From an uncultured Rhodospirillales bacterium (GTDB lineage: Bacteria; Pseudomonadota; Alphaproteobacteria; Rhodospirillales; UBA2165), in assembly GCA_913055735.1 (NCBI GenBank), contig CAJXKD010000002.1:124001-188000 (forward strand): DNA of 64,000 bases, read 5' to 3'. Under the pieces are notes generated by a model. That model searched no databases. It was not told the origin of the DNA and worked only from the letters and a program-made list of their open reading frames with translations. This document shows positions 34,281 to 41,922 of this stretch, in pieces (the stretch's first letter is position 1; each line of letters starts with the position of its first letter). The translations under genes and the position numbers were made by a program.

Positions 34281-34940
34281 ATGTCACCTGCCCAAGAACG
34301 TTCCAATCTTGCGGAGCGCCTTCGCGCCTTTCATAAGAAACATGGCGACAAAATTGGGCTGACCGCGCTCGCCGAGTTTGTCGCCGACTCTATTCACTCG
34401 GCATTGCAAGATGCTGCTGCACACGATCAAAATCTCCACAGCGAACTGCAAGCACTCGCGAAATACATCGAAGCGGCGAAATCCGAAATTTCAGCGCTGC
34501 GTCCGGACGATGTAAAAACGGATTTGTTGCCGTCGGCCTCCGACGAGCTCGATGCGATCATCCAAGCGACCGAAAATGCGACCCATGAAATCATGGGGGC
34601 AACCGAAGCGATCGACGAGATCGCTGTCGCCGCCGGTGGGGACATCGAGGAGAAATTGGGTGGCGAGACCGTTAGGATTTATCAGGCCTGCGGATTTCAG
34701 GACATTACGGGCCAGCGCATCGGTAAAGTTGTGAAGGCGCTACATCACATCGAGCAGAAGGTCGACGCATTGTTGGAAGCCTTCGGCGATATGCCGTCAG
34801 AGCCTGGCCGTAAAACCCCGGCAAATGGGGAAAAGAAGAATAAAGCAATGTCGGACGACGAGTTGCTCGAGGGGCCACAGATGCCGGACGACGCGATTAA
34901 ACAGGATGAGGTCGACGCATTGCTGGCTAGCTTTGATTAG
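34281..34940 (+). CDS. cheZ: CheZ, CheY-P phosphatase
   Basis: A 219-residue helical phosphatase. The catalytic segment 'CGFQDITGQRIGKVVKAL' places the active Gln at residue 145. The C-terminal peptide 'KQDEVDALLASFD' corresponds to the CheY-binding helix of other CheZ proteins. Middle residues 165-200 are a charged linker. CheZ is less common in alphaproteobacteria but is present in Rhodospirillales. It is paired with the CheY gene. Confidence 0.93.
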   Translation: MSPAQERSNLAERLRAFHKKHGDKIGLTALAEFVADSIHSALQDAAAHDQNLHSELQALAKYIEAAKSEISALRPDDVKTDLLPSASDELDAIIQATENATHEIMGATEAIDEIAVAAGGDIEEKLGGETVRIYQACGFQDITGQRIGKVVKALHHIEQKVDALLEAFGDMPSEPGRKTPANGEKKNKAMSDDELLEGPQMPDDAIKQDEVDALLASFD

Positions 34941-34946
34941 TTGGTC

Positions 34947-37900
34947 ATGCGGCGCCCCCGGCATCGCCATTTCCTCACCGGCCTCGGCGCCATTGCCGTG
35001 GCGTTGTCGATTACGGCTGCAGTCCCTTCCGTAGCTTTTGCAGACGATGTCCTCGTCAGGGCCAGCCCGCATGAGGGCTACGGGCGGATTGTCTTTAACT
35101 GGCCGGCGCCCGTTCCTTTTACCGCCCGGATATCCGGATCGGACTTGGTCGTCCGCTTTCAACGGGATGTAGAGGCGGATTTCTCCGCCATTCCCCGTTC
35201 ATTCCGCCGCTACGTCGGTCAGCCGGCTATTTCGGACGACCGACGGACAGTCACGTTTCCTTTAACGCGGGCTTTCGGCCTCCGCGCCTTTCCCTTGGGG
35301 CGGGCGGTTATCGTAGATCTTATCGACGATGCGACGACTGTTGCCGACGCAGGCACTACACCGTCGCCCGCGCCTGTTCAGCGAGCCGGGCAGGCCATCA
35401 ATGTCCGCACCGGTGAACATCCGACGTTCGGCAGGGTGGTTTTTGATTGGCCCGAGCGTGTTCCTTACGCCGTCGAACAAAATGGAGCGGAGGTCACGAT
35501 CCGCTTCGACCGATCCGCAGATGTCGGGGCTGCGTCGATTGCCCGGGGCTTAAAGAACGTTCGGAAGTCGTCCAGCCGCGTCGACGGTACCGAAACGATG
35601 GTCGATCTGGAGGTGACGGCGGGGTCTAAAGTTCGGCATTTCCGCAACGGCTCGAAAGTCGTGATTGATGTTCTGCGGCCGGAACCGGCCGTTGCGCAGG
35701 CGCCACCCGTAAAATTGGTACCGCGCGAAAAGCAGCCGCCGCAGTCCACCGTGGCCAAGCCTGACGCTCAGGTCGAGAGAGCGCCGCCGCCAGAGAAATC
35801 CGCCGAGCAGGCGAAGGATGTTGCGCAGATATCGGAAGATCAGCCTCCGGCCGTCTCGGAAGAACCGGCGCCTATGGCGAATTCAGAGGTGCCTGAGCAG
35901 GCACCTAAGCCTTTGGCATTGGTGCCGAGAACCTCGCCCGACGAGCCTCCAAAGAAAGATGAAGCGCCGAAAACGGATGGCGACGCACCCGAAGCGGTTG
36001 CGCAGGACGGCACGTCGGAATCCGATCAAGGAATGAGCCAGGCGGACAAGCAGGATGCGTCCAAGGCAGCAGCCACGGCAAGCCCGTCCCCCGATGCCGT
36101 TCCGGCCCGGCGCGCGCGTCCCGCTGCGGGAACGTTCGGCGTAGGCGCGGTGACCCTGCGGGTCGATTGGACGGAACCCGCCGCGGCTGCCGTATTCCGG
36201 CGGGGGGACTATGTCTGGGTTGTTTTCGACAGAGATCAAGCATTGGATACCACGGCGCTTGCTGCTGCTGGCGCGCCGGTTATTTGGGCCGTCGATAGGA
36301 TTCCGAGCAAGCGTGGCCTGGTCCTAAGGTTTGCAACATCGGTGGGCACGAATGCGACCGTTCGCCGAGATGGGCTTTCCTGGGTTTTGGATTTCGCGCA
36401 GCAGCCTCAGGGCTCCGCCGCCGCGATCGACGTCCGGCCGCAGCCGGATTCGACGGGAGGTCCACGCATCTTTATTCCGATTGAAGAGGCGGCTGGCCCG
36501 CTGGCCGTGACCGATCCGGAGGTCGGGGACAATCTGATCGTTGTGCCGGTCGCCGAGTTGGGGCGCGGCATCCAATCGCCCTATCAGTACCCGCAGCTTA
36601 CCATTCTGCCGACGACCCAGGGAATCGTTCTTCGCCCGCGCAGCGATGACGTTCGTGTCCGTTCAGCCGAGCAGGGCGTCGAGATTTCGGCGATTGGCCG
36701 TTTATTGATGTCGCCGCTTGCGGCGCCGCCCGAGGAGATTGTCGAACCGAAATTAGGATCCGTACAGACCGTATCGAGGGTTGTTCCACCGACGATTTGG
36801 CGTAAGGCGCGGCACGAAGGTCTTAGCAAATTCCGGGAAACCAAGAACGAACTGTTGAGCAGAGCGGCTTATGGTGGGGAGGCCGATAGACAAGCGGGCC
36901 GTTACGATCTGGCGACTTTCTTTATAGCCAGCAATTTCGGATATGAAGCGTTGGGGGTCCTCGACACGATTATGGCGGAAGATCGCAATGCCGAGCAGGT
37001 CCCGCTGTATCGATTCCTGCGCGGCGCGGCGAACTACCTCGTTGCTAGATATGACGATGCCGAAAAGGACCTGGCGCTTCCCGCCCTCAACGGGGTCGAC
37101 GAGGCCGAATTCTGGCGTGCAGCTGTTTTGGCGGAGACCGGCCGGATGGGAGAGGCCGCTCCCATACTCGCCCAACACAGTGGGGTATTCCGGCCCTATC
37201 CGCAAGCTCTCGCGTTTCCGCTGGGCGTCTTGCTTACGCGCGCGGCAATCGCGCTTGGCGATATCAACGAGGGGTCCAAGTATCTCGAGATTTTGGCCAA
37301 AGAAAACTTATCGCCGACGCAAATTGACCAACTGGCCGTGCTTGAGGGGCAGCTTAAACAACTCGCAGGTGATTTTGCCGGCGCTCTTGCGGCGTGGGAA
37401 GCGGCCAGCCACGGCGAACACCGCCCGAGTGTGGCCAAGGCCGTCCTGTTGAAGACCGATACACTCGTCCAGCTTAAGAAGTTGGATATGAAAGATGCGG
37501 CGGAGGTTCTCGAGGGACTTCGATACACGTGGCGCGGGGACGCCTTCGAATTCAATCTCCTGAGGAAACTTGGTCGACTGTATCTTGATGCCGATGACTA
37601 TCGCAGCGGTCTCCGTACATTGCAGACCGCTATCGACAATTTCAAAGACATGGCCGAGGAATCTCAGGTTCCGGCTGAAATGGCCGGTGCCTATACGGAT
37701 CTCTATTTAAATGATTCGGCGGATGTGATGCCGCCGGTGCAGGCTATTGCCCTTTTTGACGAATTCAACAACCTCATGCCGCCAGGCGAGCAAGGGGACG
37801 AAATGATCCGCAAGCTCGCCGATCGGCTGGCGGCGGTCGATCTGTTAGACCGGGCGGCGGATCTACTGAAGCAACAGGTCCAGTTCAGGCTGCAAGGGGT

Positions 37901-38498
37901 GGAAAAGGCACGCGTTGGTGCGAGATTGGCCACCCTCCAGATAGTGAACAGACAGCCTGCCCTGGCCGTCGAGGCGTTAAGGCTGTCCGATGGCGACAAC
38001 CTTCCCCCGGAGCTCGTCGACCAACGCCGGATTCTTATGGCCCGCGCTTTGGTGGATCAAGGGCTGCATACCCAGGCGCTGGCCCATCTCGAAAATGATG
38101 AGAGCGAGAAGGCGGATTTGCTTCGCGTCGAAGTGTTTTGGCAAAAGCAGGACTGGCCCAATGCGGCGAAGGTCTTGCGCCGCCTCGTTCGTGCCAGCGG
38201 CGCGGTTGCAGGTAAGCCGCTGAGCGAGGAGCAGGCCCACTACGTCCTCAATTATGCCGTGGCCATGACCCTCAGCGGGAACGAGCGGGGGATGGCGCGC
38301 ATCCGATCGGATTTCGGAGCGGCCATGAGGGGCAGCGAATTCAAGGACGCCTTCGATCTCATCTCCAGCCCAGCCAGTATCGGCCTGATCGACTACCGGA
38401 CGGTCGCCGGGCGGGTCGAGCAGGTCAGCAATTTCGGGAAGTTCATGGCTTCCTACCGGGAGCGCCTCAAGGCGGGGCAACTTAGCCAGTTGAATTGA
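34947..38498 (+). CDS. Large exported protein with AMIN-like repeats and C-terminal TPR
   Basis: A 1183-residue protein of unknown function. A signal peptide ('LTGLGAIAVALSITAAVPSVAFA') precedes three beta-rich units of about 90 residues (residues 32-130, 145-245, 395-490) that resemble AMIN domains of envelope proteins (pattern 'GYGRIVFNWPAPVPFTARISG'; 'RVVFDWPERVPYAVEQNGAEV'; 'VTLRVDWTEPAAAAVFRRGD'). A Pro/Glu/Lys-rich linker lies between the second and third. The C-terminal half, after about residue 600, is alpha-helical with TPR-like repeats. The ATG is six bases after cheZ. Location suggests an envelope or motor role; I know no characterised homologue. Confidence 0.75.
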   Translation: MRRPRHRHFLTGLGAIAVALSITAAVPSVAFADDVLVRASPHEGYGRIVFNWPAPVPFTARISGSDLVVRFQRDVEADFSAIPRSFRRYVGQPAISDDRRTVTFPLTRAFGLRAFPLGRAVIVDLIDDATTVADAGTTPSPAPVQRAGQAINVRTGEHPTFGRVVFDWPERVPYAVEQNGAEVTIRFDRSADVGAASIARGLKNVRKSSSRVDGTETMVDLEVTAGSKVRHFRNGSKVVIDVLRPEPAVAQAPPVKLVPREKQPPQSTVAKPDAQVERAPPPEKSAEQAKDVAQISEDQPPAVSEEPAPMANSEVPEQAPKPLALVPRTSPDEPPKKDEAPKTDGDAPEAVAQDGTSESDQGMSQADKQDASKAAATASPSPDAVPARRARPAAGTFGVGAVTLRVDWTEPAAAAVFRRGDYVWVVFDRDQALDTTALAAAGAPVIWAVDRIPSKRGLVLRFATSVGTNATVRRDGLSWVLDFAQQPQGSAAAIDVRPQPDSTGGPRIFIPIEEAAGPLAVTDPEVGDNLIVVPVAELGRGIQSPYQYPQLTILPTTQGIVLRPRSDDVRVRSAEQGVEISAIGRLLMSPLAAPPEEIVEPKLGSVQTVSRVVPPTIWRKARHEGLSKFRETKNELLSRAAYGGEADRQAGRYDLATFFIASNFGYEALGVLDTIMAEDRNAEQVPLYRFLRGAANYLVARYDDAEKDLALPALNGVDEAEFWRAAVLAETGRMGEAAPILAQHSGVFRPYPQALAFPLGVLLTRAAIALGDINEGSKYLEILAKENLSPTQIDQLAVLEGQLKQLAGDFAGALAAWEAASHGEHRPSVAKAVLLKTDTLVQLKKLDMKDAAEVLEGLRYTWRGDAFEFNLLRKLGRLYLDADDYRSGLRTLQTAIDNFKDMAEESQVPAEMAGAYTDLYLNDSADVMPPVQAIALFDEFNNLMPPGEQGDEMIRKLADRLAAVDLLDRAADLLKQQVQFRLQGVEKARVGARLATLQIVNRQPALAVEALRLSDGDNLPPELVDQRRILMARALVDQGLHTQALAHLENDESEKADLLRVEVFWQKQDWPNAAKVLRRLVRASGAVAGKPLSEEQAHYVLNYAVAMTLSGNERGMARIRSDFGAAMRGSEFKDAFDLISSPASIGLIDYRTVAGRVEQVSNFGKFMASYRERLKAGQLSQLN

Positions 38499-38519
38499 AA
38501 TCCATATTTCGGGTAGGGT

Positions 38520-38552
38520 CCCCCCTCGGCGGCCGCGAGGCGGCCGAGGGGC
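38520..38552. repeat. GC-rich hairpin after the large TPR gene
   Basis: CCCCTCGGC and GCCGAGGGG pair, with an inner GCC-GCGA-GGC stem and one G-G mismatch. No T-run follows. It lies 22 bases after the stop of the large TPR gene and about 100 bases before speD, and may stabilise the 3' end or weaken read-through. Confidence 0.45.
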
Positions 38553-38652
38553 ATCGACCGGGAGGGGCAGATTTTGTCTTGCGTTCGAGCCCAGAATGTT
38601 TCAAACAACGCGCCCTCAACCCCCCGAAACGACCGTCGAAAGGGAAACCGGA

Positions 38653-39141
38653 ATGGCCTCGGATTCTTTTGGCAGGATTGATCTAGCCACGGCCTATGAC
38701 GCACCTGAGGTTGAAACCTCTGTGGCGTCGGGCTTTTCGTCCTCGCATACCGAACTTGGTGAGAACGTTACGGATTATTTTGTTGAACGTGATGGCCAGA
38801 AGTTTGCCGGTACGCACCTTTTGATCGATTTGTGGGGTGCCACGAATTTGGACGATCAAGCGCTGATCGAAAAGGCGCTGACCGAAGCTGCCGAAATCGC
38901 CGGTGCAACGATATTGCACATCCATCTCAAGAAGTTCACCGAGAATGGCGGGATTTCGGGTGTCTTGGTTCTCGCTGAATCCCACATCAGCATTCACACC
39001 TGGCCCGAGCGTGGATTTGCCGCGCTCGACGTGTTTATGTGCGGCGGATGCGAGCCGGAGAAATCCATTCCGGTTTTCGAGAAAGCGTTCCAGCCCAAGG
39101 AAATTCTGGTCGATGAGCAGCGGCGGGGTGTGATCCGTTGA
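38653..39141 (+). CDS. speD: SpeD, S-adenosylmethionine decarboxylase proenzyme
   Basis: A 162-residue proenzyme that makes decarboxylated SAM for spermidine synthesis. The self-cleavage site is Glu109-Ser110 in 'LAESHISIHTWPE', where Ser becomes the pyruvoyl group; 'CGGCEPEKS' follows. Residues 1-40 form an extra N-terminal leader relative to typical bacterial SpeD of about 120-140 residues. The ATG at 38653 has an AAAGGGA-type SD; another ATG at 38596 is in frame. Its stop overlaps the speE start. Confidence 0.92.
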   Translation: MASDSFGRIDLATAYDAPEVETSVASGFSSSHTELGENVTDYFVERDGQKFAGTHLLIDLWGATNLDDQALIEKALTEAAEIAGATILHIHLKKFTENGGISGVLVLAESHISIHTWPERGFAALDVFMCGGCEPEKSIPVFEKAFQPKEILVDEQRRGVIR

Positions 39142-40001
39142 ATTGGTTCGACGAGGTGCTCTACACCGAGTTGAGCGATCAAGGATACATGCAGCGGTTC
39201 AAAGTCGATCGGGTGATCTACCGCGACCAGACGGACCTCCAGGACCTAGTCATCTTCGAAACGCCCTATTTCGGACGGGTGATGGCGTTGGATGGCGTCA
39301 TTCAGACCACCGAAGGGGACGAATACGTTTACCACGAAATGATTGCTCACGTGCCAATCCTCGCCCATGGCGCGGCGCGGCGCGTGTTGATTATCGGGGG
39401 CGGTGATGGCGGCACGCTGCGCGAGGTGCTGCGGCACAAGTCTGTCGAGCACGCCAAAATGGTCGAGATCGATGCGAGCGTCGTCGATGTCAGCCGTGAG
39501 CATCTGCCGTCGCTGAGCGCGGGGGCTTTCGACGATCCGCGCATGGACCTGGTCATCGCCGACGGCTGTGCGTTCGTTAAGGAAACCGACGAGCGGTTCG
39601 ATGTGATTATCGTCGATTCCACGGATCCGGTCGGTCCCGGCGAGGTTCTGTTTACCGAAGAGTTCTACGGCGATTGCCGCCGGTGTCTAACCGATGGCGG
39701 CATTTTGGTGACCCAGAGCGGTGTGCCATTCTTTCAGCGGGATGAGCTTTCGCGGGTCAGCCATCGCCTCGGTGGGGTATTCAGCGATGCCCGGTTCTAC
39801 CTCGCGGTCGTACCGACCTATATCGGTGGGTATATGGCTCTCGGATTTGCCACTGAGAATAGCGCCAACCTTACGGTGCCGGTTGAAACCCTGAAGACGC
39901 GTTATAAGGCCGCCGGATTGAACTGCCGGTATTATACGCCCGAGGTCCACAGCGCGGCATTTGCTCTTCCGAACTTCATTCGCGAAACCGCGAACCTCTG
40001 A
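39138..40001 (+). CDS. speE: SpeE, spermidine synthase (TTG start)
   Basis: A 287-residue aminopropyltransferase that joins decarboxylated SAM to putrescine. The binding motif is 'IIGGGDGGTLREVL', with 'DSTDPVGPGEVLFTEEFY' and 'VPTYIGGYMALGFA' conserved. The reading frame starts at TTG (39138), overlapping the speD stop as TTGA, with GGGGTG upstream; the opening 'NWFDEVLY' matches the family, so the rare start is likely real. It converges on fliP with 17 bases between. Confidence 0.93.
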   Translation: MNWFDEVLYTELSDQGYMQRFKVDRVIYRDQTDLQDLVIFETPYFGRVMALDGVIQTTEGDEYVYHEMIAHVPILAHGAARRVLIIGGGDGGTLREVLRHKSVEHAKMVEIDASVVDVSREHLPSLSAGAFDDPRMDLVIADGCAFVKETDERFDVIIVDSTDPVGPGEVLFTEEFYGDCRRCLTDGGILVTQSGVPFFQRDELSRVSHRLGGVFSDARFYLAVVPTYIGGYMALGFATENSANLTVPVETLKTRYKAAGLNCRYYTPEVHSAAFALPNFIRETANL

Positions 40002-40018
40002 ATATCCCGGCGGGGAAT

Positions 40019-40771
40019 TCACCCCGAATTGAAGCTTTGTATCAGGCTGCCGATCACGAGATACCATCCGTCCACCAGGACGAAAAAGATGATCTTGAAC
40101 GGCAACGCGATGATGATGGGCGGCAGCATCATCATGCCCATCGACATCAGAACGGACGCGACGACCATGTCGATGATCAGGAAGGGGACGAAAACCAGGA
40201 ACCCCATTTCAAAGGCACGGCGTAGCTCGCTGATCATGAATGCTGGGATCAGGACCCGGATGGGGATCGCCTCGGGCGAGGGAACAGCCTCGATTTTGCC
40301 GACATCCATGAACAGCTGAAGGTCCTGCTCACGGACGTGCTTGAGCATAAACGTTTGAACCGGGGCCGCGGCCTTCTCGAAGGCCTCTTCTTCTTGAATC
40401 TCTCCGTCGATCAGCGGGCTGATGCCCTCATTCCAGGACTGCTCCAGGGTTGGCATCATAACAAATAGTGTCAGAAACAAGGCCAAACTCACGATGACCT
40501 GATTGGGGGGCGTGGTTTGCGTGCCCATTGCCGTCCGCAAGAAAGACAGAACCACAACGATACGGGTGAATGACGTCACCATCACGAGGATAGAGGGAGC
40601 CAAGCTCAGGACGGTGATCAGCAGAAATAGCTGAACGATCCGGCCTGTGGAGGTGGGGCCGTCGCCAAGGTCCACCGACAGGCTCTGCGCGAATGCGGGC
40701 GTGGCCAATCCGATCAGCACGGCCGATAGGCAAAGGAGCACTGCCCCGTGCGGCCGCCAGTTCCTGTTCAT
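40019..40771 (-). CDS. fliP: FliP, flagellar export gate protein
   Basis: A 250-residue gate subunit from the ATG at 40771, or 258 from a GTG at 40795 that overlaps the fliO stop. A cleavable signal sequence ('LLCLSAVLIGLATPAFA') is followed by the hydrophobic family core: 'TGRIVQLFLLITVLSLAPSI', 'VMVTSFTRIVVVLSFLRTAM' , 'GTQTTPPNQVIVSLALFLT', 'IRVLIPAFMISELRRAFEMG' and 'FLVFVPFLIIDMVVASVLMS'. With fliO upstream it is a separate export-gate pair; fliQ, fliR and flhB are in the 61-63 kb group. Confidence 0.96.
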   Translation of the reverse strand: MNRNWRPHGAVLLCLSAVLIGLATPAFAQSLSVDLGDGPTSTGRIVQLFLLITVLSLAPSILVMVTSFTRIVVVLSFLRTAMGTQTTPPNQVIVSLALFLTLFVMMPTLEQSWNEGISPLIDGEIQEEEAFEKAAAPVQTFMLKHVREQDLQLFMDVGKIEAVPSPEAIPIRVLIPAFMISELRRAFEMGFLVFVPFLIIDMVVASVLMSMGMMMLPPIIIALPFKIIFFVLVDGWYLVIGSLIQSFNSG

Positions 40772-40791
40772 TTTTCGTGATGCGCGTGGTG

Positions 40792-41133
40792 TCACGATTG
40801 GGCCTGTGCGGGTGGTAGCCGAAGTTGGGTAACCCGGCCCGTATCATCGGTGTTGTTCGGTGGATTGGTGATCCCGGCTTCCACAATCTCCTCGCTGTCG
40901 GCGCCCAGGAGGATCAAATGCTGACGGTCGTCGCGGCGGATCAACAAAAGGCGCCGCTTGGCGTCCAATGGCAGCGCCTCCAGGATTTCGAGCCGTTTGG
41001 AACTTCCCCGCATGACGGGGCCTCGGTGCCCGAGGCCGAGCTTCTTTGCCAGAACCGCAAATAGGCCGATGAGGCCAAGCACGAAAACCAGGGCTACGAC
41101 AAACTTCAAATAGGCGGCGATCGAGATTTCCAT
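40792..41133 (-). CDS. fliO: FliO, FliP assembly factor
   Basis: A 113-residue bitopic protein. One membrane helix ('YLKFVVALVFVLGLIGLFAVL') is followed by the short FliO domain ('KRLEILEALPLDAKRRLLLIR', 'DRQHLILLGADSEEIVEAG'). FliO helps FliP to form its ring. It is immediately upstream of fliP, with overlap if the GTG start of fliP is used. Confidence 0.92.
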   Translation of the reverse strand: MEISIAAYLKFVVALVFVLGLIGLFAVLAKKLGLGHRGPVMRGSSKRLEILEALPLDAKRRLLLIRRDDRQHLILLGADSEEIVEAGITNPPNNTDDTGRVTQLRLPPAQAQS

Positions 41134-41186
41134 GTCAATTCCAGAACTTGGCCAGAACCTGGTGTGTCATACGCGGTTGGCGAATA

Positions 41187-41474
41187 TCACTTGTCGTTGG
41201 TCGTCTTTGCGTCCGTCCGGGCGGTGTGAGCTTCGCTAACTTGCTGCTCAAGGGTATCGAGGCGGTCGAGGATGGAATCCAAGGATGAGATTAGGTCCTC
41301 GCGGGCCATATCGCCCCGGTGGCGCCGCATCGAGGCAATGGATTCGTAAAGATTGGCCACTTTTTGATCCAATGGCTTAAGGTCCACCGAGGCACCCTCG
41401 CGGATGGCTTTTTCCGAGGCTGCGATCATGGCCAATATGCCGTCGATCTGCTCTTTAAGCTCAATATCGGCCAC
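41187..41474 (-). CDS. Small acidic coiled-coil protein upstream of fliO
   Basis: A 95-residue protein from a GTG at 41474 with AGGGGA upstream. It is highly charged and predicted helical, with heptad-like spacing ('LKPLDQKVANLYESIASMRR', 'LISSLDSILDRLDTLEQQVS'). No signal or membrane segment. I do not recognise a family. Location 54 bases upstream of fliO on the same strand suggests co-transcription and a possible export or motor link. Confidence 0.6.
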   Translation of the reverse strand: MADIELKEQIDGILAMIAASEKAIREGASVDLKPLDQKVANLYESIASMRRHRGDMAREDLISSLDSILDRLDTLEQQVSEAHTARTDAKTTNDK

Positions 41475-41588
41475 AACATTCCCCTCCGCTGTGTGCCCGG
41501 CGAGGGTGCGGCAACAAGCTTAAAATCGGCTTAATTCGGTGCTATTCGGGCGCCCCAAACCTTGAAATGGCGGGACGGGGTTGCTGCT

Positions 41589-41831
41589 CTAGGACCGATT
41601 GTACGGGTCTTGCAGCGCGAGCTGCGATAGGAGATCACAAAGGGCCGATACGAGAGCGTTCTCGGGGTGGCCGCTTTCCTTCCCGACAATAGCGCCGCGG
41701 ACGGTCCGGTTATAGGCCTCTACGAGATTCGCTTCGCTGGCGCCTGTTTCGATGATCTCGGCGATCATCTGGTCATCCAAACGATCATGACCAACGATGG
41801 CTTCGACTTGCTCGCGTGTCAGGTGTTTCAT
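41589..41831 (-). CDS. Small conserved-looking hypothetical protein
   Basis: An 80-residue, mostly helical, acidic protein with AGGA before the ATG. It includes 'LTREQVEAIVGHDRLDDQMI' and 'AEIIETGASEANLVEAYNRTV'. No signal, membrane segment or known motif. It lies between ftsH-like and the coiled-coil gene, all on the minus strand. Reading-frame quality and SD support it; function is unknown. Confidence 0.55.
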   Translation of the reverse strand: MKHLTREQVEAIVGHDRLDDQMIAEIIETGASEANLVEAYNRTVRGAIVGKESGHPENALVSALCDLLSQLALQDPYNRS

Positions 41832-41922
41832 TCCGGCTGTCCTCCCAGACTTTGTGTCACCATAGGCCGGCTTCCGCCGGTCCCGAATTGACGGCGGTCA
41901 ACATTGTGCGTTCTTAGGAGTG

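Noticed and set aside
34901..34937. FliM-like CheY-binding peptide at the end of CheZ as a novel feature
   Set aside because: The QDxVDxLLxSF end is typical of CheZ proteins, so the likeness to the FliM motif is expected.
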